The notes under the pieces: generated by a model | What the model was told of the DNA's origin: nothing | Database searches by the model: none | What the model saw: only the letters and a program-made list of their open reading frames with translations | Shown here: piece by piece, positions 60,276-64,000 of the stretch | Position numbering within the stretch: the stretch's first letter is position 1 | Layout of the letters: every line of letters starts with the position of its first letter | Source: Halomarina salina | GTDB taxonomy: Archaea; Halobacteriota; Halobacteria; Halobacteriales; Haloarculaceae | Direction of reading: 5' to 3' | Assembly (NCBI RefSeq): GCF_023074835.1 | Contig: NZ_JALLGW010000002.1 | Location: 372,001-436,000, forward strand | DNA: 64,000 nucleotides | Position numbers and translations under genes: made by a program

Positions 60276-61364
60276 TCACTTAGCGGTGAACGTCACGTCG
60301 GGCATCCCGTCGCCCAGCAGGCCGCCGAACGCCGTCTCGTAGCCCTCGTGGCGGGCGGTCTGTGGCCACGTCGTCACCGAGAGCGTCACGTCGTCGCCCG
60401 ACTGGAGGCTCTCGACGGGTGCGCCGTAGTGGTAGCCGAGGTCCGGGTCGAACGTTCGGACGAGTTCGCCCTCGAACACCGACTGGCCGTCGCGTGTGAC
60501 CGCTCCGTCGAGGCCCATCGCGGGGACGACCATCCGGTTGTACGGCGTCCGCGCAGAGACGGCGAGGTACTGGCCGTCACCGTCGACGCCCTCCGGCGGC
60601 GCGTCGAGGACGGTGGTGACGAGCACCGCGTCGTTGCTCGTCCCCTGCCCGACCACTCGACCCGGCAGGTCCTCGACGGCGGGGGCGGTGGAGTCGGCGT
60701 CCATCATCGAGTTCGGTTCGAGCGCCCCCTTCTCCCCCGCGTCGTCGCGGGTCTCGAACGAGAGGCCGTCCTTGCGCTGGCTGCTGTACTCGAACTCGAT
60801 GGTCGTGCTCGCGGGGTCGGCGAACCTCTCGGCGAACGACCCCGTCCGGCGCGTCGACATCCCGCCGACGCTGACGTTCACGTCGTACGTGCCGTCGCCC
60901 TCCAGCGTGAAGTTCGCGCCGTAGTGGAAGCCCATCACCTGGCTGAGCATCGGGTAGATGGTCTCCTGGGAGACGAACTCCCCGTCCCTGCTGATGTCGA
61001 CGTCCATCCCGGTCTCCGGCAGTGCGAGCTTCGTCTCCGGGTCCCAGACGACCGCCATCAGGTGGACGGCGTCGTCGCCGCTCGACTCGACGCCGGTCTT
61101 CTCCACGTCCCGACCGTTGACGTTCCAGAACCGGTGGGCGAAGCTGTACATCAGCCCGAACTCGTAGTCGCCCGCCGTCCCCATACCGACCGACGCCATC
61201 CCCTCCTCGTGGCTGGGGACGTAGACGGCGTCGGGACGGTTCTCGGGGACCGGCGGTATCCCGGCGGGCTGCGTCTCGAACACGCCGAGACACCCGGCCG
61301 AAGCGGTCGTCGCGCCGGCAGCCGCGAGACCCAGCCCCGCCCGGAGGAACCTCCGTCGTCGCAT
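60276..61364 (-). CDS. P19/Tp34-like metal-binding lipoprotein, two-domain
   Basis: 362 aa. Tat-like leader RRRRFLRAG, then S-A-G-C lipobox (Cys about 24). Residues about 70-190 and 240-355 each look like a P19/Tp34 iron-transport domain: first VHLMAVVWDPE and MGFHYGANFTLEGDG, second LAVSARTPYN and LGYHYGAPVESLQSGDD. Met/His pairs of that fold bind copper and iron. Thus a tandem domain duplication in a secreted metal-binding protein. Regulation unknown, but an inverted repeat lies at 61437-61457. Confidence 0.78.
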   Translation of the reverse strand: MRRRRFLRAGLGLAAAGATTASAGCLGVFETQPAGIPPVPENRPDAVYVPSHEEGMASVGMGTAGDYEFGLMYSFAHRFWNVNGRDVEKTGVESSGDDAVHLMAVVWDPETKLALPETGMDVDISRDGEFVSQETIYPMLSQVMGFHYGANFTLEGDGTYDVNVSVGGMSTRRTGSFAERFADPASTTIEFEYSSQRKDGLSFETRDDAGEKGALEPNSMMDADSTAPAVEDLPGRVVGQGTSNDAVLVTTVLDAPPEGVDGDGQYLAVSARTPYNRMVVPAMGLDGAVTRDGQSVFEGELVRTFDPDLGYHYGAPVESLQSGDDVTLSVTTWPQTARHEGYETAFGGLLGDGMPDVTFTAK

Positions 61365-61436
61365 ACACGTACTCGGGGAGTCCGACGAAAGGGCGTTCTG
61401 GTCCGACCGTCGAACGCTCGTGTCCGCACCGGAGAA

Positions 61437-61457
61437 CGTGTGTCGCGGCCACACACG
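61437..61457. promoter_or_regulatory. Inverted repeat upstream of P19-like gene
   Basis: cgtgtgt-cgcggcc-acacacg, perfect 7-base arms, 73 bases before the ATG at 61364 (minus). Position and symmetry suit an operator; it does not match the TTAGG-type box of 6775-6824. Confidence 0.4.
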
Positions 61458-61541
61458 GCTTCGTGAACGATGGGGGGGTCGGATGGTCCGGGACGGATGG
61501 GTGGTCGGAAGGCGAGCGGACGGGGGGTCCCGGACAGCGAC

Positions 61542-62054
61542 TCACTCCTCCAGCAGGTGGTCGATGAGTCGGGTGAACCGGTCGACGAGTCTGCCCGGGA
61601 GCGACGGCGTCGCCCGGCGGAGCAGTCGGGCGGTCTCCTCGGGGCGGGCGAGTGCCAGCGTGACGCGGTTGCGCGCGTCGCGCTCCTTCCGGACGAGGTC
61701 CTGCTCGACGAGTCGGTCGAGGTGCCACTCCAGCGTGCTCCGGGCGATGCCGACTCGCTCGGCGACGGCGCTCGGGCGGGCGGTACCCTCGTCCAGCAGG
61801 GCGGCGACGACGTCCGACGCCGTCTCGCGGGAGAGCAGCGCCAGCGCCCGGCGCTCCCACTCGTCGTACGACGGCGGGTAGTAGTGCGTCCGGCCGTAGA
61901 GGCGCTGTTCGGCGATGGAGTCGGCCGACCGCAGACGGCCGAGGTGGTACTGGACCTGCCCCGGCGCGAGGTCCAGCGCCCGGACGAGTCCGTTGAAGTG
62001 GATACCCGGCGTCTCGCGGACCTGCGCGGCGACCCGGTCGCGCGTCTCGCTCAT
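61542..62054 (-). CDS. Tandem winged-helix transcriptional regulator
   Basis: 170 aa with two wHTH units: 1-60 (TPGIHFNGLVRALDLAPGQV then QYHLGRL) and about 75-135 (RPSAVAERVGIARSTLEWHLDRL). Two-wHTH proteins of this type are frequent haloarchaeal regulators. Its start overlaps the stop of the membrane protein gene upstream by four bases, so it is co-translated with it. Confidence 0.83.
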   Translation of the reverse strand: MSETRDRVAAQVRETPGIHFNGLVRALDLAPGQVQYHLGRLRSADSIAEQRLYGRTHYYPPSYDEWERRALALLSRETASDVVAALLDEGTARPSAVAERVGIARSTLEWHLDRLVEQDLVRKERDARNRVTLALARPEETARLLRRATPSLPGRLVDRFTRLIDHLLEE

Positions 62055-62362
62055 CGGCGCTCACCCGTGGCTCGCGCGCGGTCCGACCGGACGGAGTAGA
62101 CGGCGACCAGCAGGAACCCGACCAGCGCCACGTCGAGGACGTGTTCGAGCGTGTGGTGGACGCCGTCGGCGAGGAGTCCGTCGAGCATGAGCAGTCCGGC
62201 GACGGTCCGAGCGAGCAGCGTCGCGAGCGCGAGGAGGACGAGCAGGTACGACCGGGAGCGCCGCTGGACGTACGCGACGCCAGCGAGACCGACGAGCAGC
62301 AGCGACCCGCCGCCCGCGAGGACCAGCGAGAGCGCGAGTCCCGACCCGTGTCCTGCACCCAT
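62051..62362 (-). CDS. Small four-helix membrane protein (DUF7471-like)
   Basis: 103 aa with three to four hydrophobic helices, a Gly-rich start and basic tail. HHTLEHVLDVALVG has conserved-looking histidines. Proteins of this size commonly pair with a winged-helix regulator in haloarchaea, as here (four-base overlap). A role as membrane sensor or target of the regulator is inference. Confidence 0.72.
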   Translation of the reverse strand: MGAGHGSGLALSLVLAGGGSLLLVGLAGVAYVQRRSRSYLLVLLALATLLARTVAGLLMLDGLLADGVHHTLEHVLDVALVGFLLVAVYSVRSDRARATGERR

Positions 62363-62441
62363 TGCTACCGACCGTAGCCGCTCGACCGGCTTTCGGGTTC
62401 TGGTTCGCGCGTCGAAACGGTCGGCAGTCGGTGGTTCGCAG

Positions 62442-63107
62442 TCAGAGGTCGGCGACCATCTCGCTCACGACCTGTAGCTCCTCCTCGTTGACGCCGTGGC
62501 CCATCGCCTCGTAGATGCGCTCGTCCACCTCGCCGCCCAGCCCCTCGAATATCTCGCGCGTCTCGTGGACCCGTTCGAGCGGGATGTGCGGGTCCCGGTC
62601 CGAACAGCCGAGGAAGACCGGCGTGCCGTCGAGCGACCCGTCGTAGTCCCGCGGCGTGTCGTCCGGGCCGACGACGCCCCCCGACAGTGCGGCGTGCCCG
62701 CCGCGACGCTGCGCGTTGCGCGCGAGGAACTCGCTGGAGATGCACGCCCCCTGCGAGAAGCCGACCGTCATCACCTTCTCGGGGGGGACGCCTGCGTCCG
62801 TTGCGGTCGCGATGGCGTCGGCGATAGCCTGTAACCCGGAGTCGAGACCGGGCTGGTTCGACTCGGTGGGTTCGAGGAAGGAGTTCGGGTACCAGGTGTT
62901 CCGCGCGGCCTGCGGCGCGAGCAGTGCCACGTCGTCTCGCCCCTGGCTCACCTGCCGAGCGAGGTCGAGGATGCTCCGCGCCGTCGCGCCGCGCCCGTGG
63001 ATGGCGACGACGGCGGCCTCGGCCTCCGCCGGGTCCGCGCCGCCCGTCACGAGCGGCTGGGACTGGTGTGGTCCGTCCACCGGGTCGTCGGGACCGAGCG
63101 AACTCAT
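62442..63107 (-). CDS. Phospholipase/carboxylesterase-family hydrolase
   Basis: 221 aa alpha/beta hydrolase of the acyl-protein thioesterase-like group. HGRGATARS is the oxyanion loop, GFSQGACIS the nucleophile elbow, DRDPHIP the acid and GHGVNEEE the base. Acts on a small ester; substrate unknown. ATG at 63107; divergent from an HxlR regulator across a 109-base gap with a palindrome. Confidence 0.87.
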   Translation of the reverse strand: MSSLGPDDPVDGPHQSQPLVTGGADPAEAEAAVVAIHGRGATARSILDLARQVSQGRDDVALLAPQAARNTWYPNSFLEPTESNQPGLDSGLQAIADAIATATDAGVPPEKVMTVGFSQGACISSEFLARNAQRRGGHAALSGGVVGPDDTPRDYDGSLDGTPVFLGCSDRDPHIPLERVHETREIFEGLGGEVDERIYEAMGHGVNEEELQVVSEMVADL

Positions 63108-63181
63108 CGGGCGTCCCTCCCGTCGGTCGACCGGTTTCGTAGTTGCATCGATAAACCTGGTTACGAGGCGAACTACTTTAA

Positions 63182-63199
63182 CCGTTCGCGGACGAACGG
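63182..63199. promoter_or_regulatory. Palindromic operator-like site between carboxylesterase and HxlR genes
   Basis: ccgttcg-cgga-cgaacgg, 7-base arms, 18-35 bases before the HxlR ATG and next to a TATA-like actttaac. A dimeric HxlR protein could bind here and repress itself and the divergent esterase. Confidence 0.5.
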
Positions 63200-63216
63200 G
63201 ACACCAGGTGACATCG

Positions 63217-63594
63217 ATGTCAGGGGAGCAGTACACCGAGGAGGCCTGTGTCGTCATCGACTCCATCGAGCAGATCGGCTCGCAGTGGCGACTGGTCGTC
63301 CTGCACGACCTGCAGGAGGGAGAGAAGCGGTTCAACGAACTGAAGCGCTCGACGGGAGCGTCCTCGCGGACGCTCTCGCGGGTGCTCAGCGACCTGCAGG
63401 AGACGGGCTTCGTCGACCGCAGACTGGAGGAGGACGCGCCGGTCGCGACGTACTACTCGCTGACGGAGAAGGGCTGTTCGCTCCGCCCCGTGTTCGAGGA
63501 GATAGAGTGCTGGGCGAACGACTGGCTCGACGAGAGCGTCGTGGACCCGGAGACGACGCCCGCCGAACCCGAGGCGGACGCGCCCGCCGAGTGA
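63217..63594 (+). CDS. HxlR-family transcriptional regulator
   Basis: 125 aa. Family hallmarks IGSQWRLVVLHDLQEGEKRFNEL are split by the winged helix, then TGASSRTLSRVLSDLQETGFVDRR and YYSLTEKG. There is an N-terminal cysteine (Cys11) as in redox- or aldehyde-sensing members, and an acidic Pro-rich tail. Divergent from the carboxylesterase, with a palindrome between. Confidence 0.88.
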   Translation: MSGEQYTEEACVVIDSIEQIGSQWRLVVLHDLQEGEKRFNELKRSTGASSRTLSRVLSDLQETGFVDRRLEEDAPVATYYSLTEKGCSLRPVFEEIECWANDWLDESVVDPETTPAEPEADAPAE

Positions 63595-63628
63595 CGTCGG
63601 GGGGCCCTACTGACGTACTGTTCGTCCC

Positions 63629-64000
63629 TCAGTCCGGGCGTTCGAGCCTGAACCGGTCCTCTGTCGTGCTGTAGTAGCTCCCCGCGAGGCGACCGACCGC
63701 GTCGAGTTTCCTGACGTCCGGTTTCCCGTCCGTGAGCAGGTCGTCGTCGACGTGGGCGTGGACCACCTCGCCGAACACGAGCGTCTGGCGGCCGATCTCC
63801 TGCGTGTCGTACAGTTCGCACTCCAGCACGACCGGCACGTCCGCGATTCGTGGTGCATCGACGCGCGTGGCGTCGACGCGTTCGAGGTGCGCGTGCTCGA
63901 ACTCGTCCTCGCCGGGCGCGAGCGTCGCACTCGTCGCGTTCATCGCTTCGGCGAAGTCACGGGTGACGACGTGGACGGTGAACGTCTCGCTCTCGATGGC
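63629..64000 (-). CDS. Flavin reductase-like protein, 5' end cut by window
   Basis: The frame stays open to the last base of the window, so the true start lies beyond it; about 124 residues are visible. VVLECELYDTQEIGRQTLVFGEVVHAHVD and the end RLAGSYYSTTEDRF are typical of flavin-reductase/FMN-binding split-barrel proteins, which bind FMN or reduce flavins with NAD(P)H. An internal ATG at 63943 is not the start. Confidence 0.85.
   Translation of the reverse strand, partial: AIESETFTVHVVTRDFAEAMNATSATLAPGEDEFEHAHLERVDATRVDAPRIADVPVVLECELYDTQEIGRQTLVFGEVVHAHVDDDLLTDGKPDVRKLDAVGRLAGSYYSTTEDRFRLERPD

Overview
The window is chromosomal DNA of a halophilic archaeon (class Halobacteria). The evidence is about 65-70 % G+C, strongly acidic predicted proteins, an archaeal transcription factor (TFE), an archaeal tRNA methyltransferase (Trm56), a mevalonate-pathway decarboxylase, archaeal class I aldolase, haloarchaea-type domains of unknown function, and many start codons lying 25-30 bases behind a TATA-like box, as expected for leaderless mRNAs. 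I cannot name the genus. About 65 protein genes, two probable structured RNA genes and several repeat families are described. I see no rRNA, intact tRNA, CRISPR array or transposase.

Region by region. 1-8.7 kb: small haloarchaeal hypotheticals, a gamma-carbonic-anhydrase-like protein, a tiny cysteine-rich peptide, a BtpA-family protein, a cysteine-synthase-like and a cystathionine gamma-synthase-like PLP enzyme, and an iron-type substrate-binding lipoprotein whose divergent promoter carries two DtxR/IdeR-like palindromes. 8.8-23 kb: core metabolism, with mevalonate pathway decarboxylase, glutamate dehydrogenase, a CitE-type lyase, a MaoC hydratase, an acyl-CoA carboxylase with an epsilon-like N-terminal extension, a gluconeogenic fba-fbp pair, a HAD hydrolase behind a possible leaderless upstream ORF, and 3-hydroxyacyl-CoA dehydrogenase. 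23-29.2 kb: tandem GNAT genes, acyl-CoA dehydrogenase, tandem glyoxalase-fold genes, and a thiolase/OB-fold pair. Together with the B12-binding mutase subunit and MeaB at 34.3-35.7 kb, this suggests fatty-acid, propionate and acetate assimilation.

29.2-33.1 kb is a lower-G+C accessory island holding a Bat-type HTH regulator, an alpha/beta hydrolase, a lipoprotein and an acyltransferase. Its genes are separated by copies of one small hairpin repeat. An 877-base gap in it contains two paralogous RNA-like units, each 26 bases behind a TATA box and sharing stems supported by a compensatory base-pair change.

35.9-46.9 kb is the most striking part: four consecutive minus-strand genes for large secreted proteins carrying cohesin, dockerin, malectin, CARDB, PKD and sugar-dehydrogenase-like propeller domains. 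By my count there are four cohesin-like modules in three proteins and three dockerins in three proteins. The set looks like an extracellular, cellulosome-like assembly in a haloarchaeon, built round a sugar-oxidising or sugar-binding protein instead of a cellulase. Conserved hairpins recur after two of the genes, and the promoter-side gap is AT-rich and palindromic.

47.5-64 kb returns to housekeeping and accessory functions: DUF420 membrane protein, HtrA-like protease, ABC-2 exporter, the tfe-DUF2110-DUF5803 operon, an RsmC-like methyltransferase, trm56, a GntP-type permease, a lipid kinase, a histidine phosphatase, a two-domain P19-like metal-binding lipoprotein, a wHTH/membrane protein pair, a carboxylesterase divergent from an HxlR regulator, and a flavin reductase cut by the window end.
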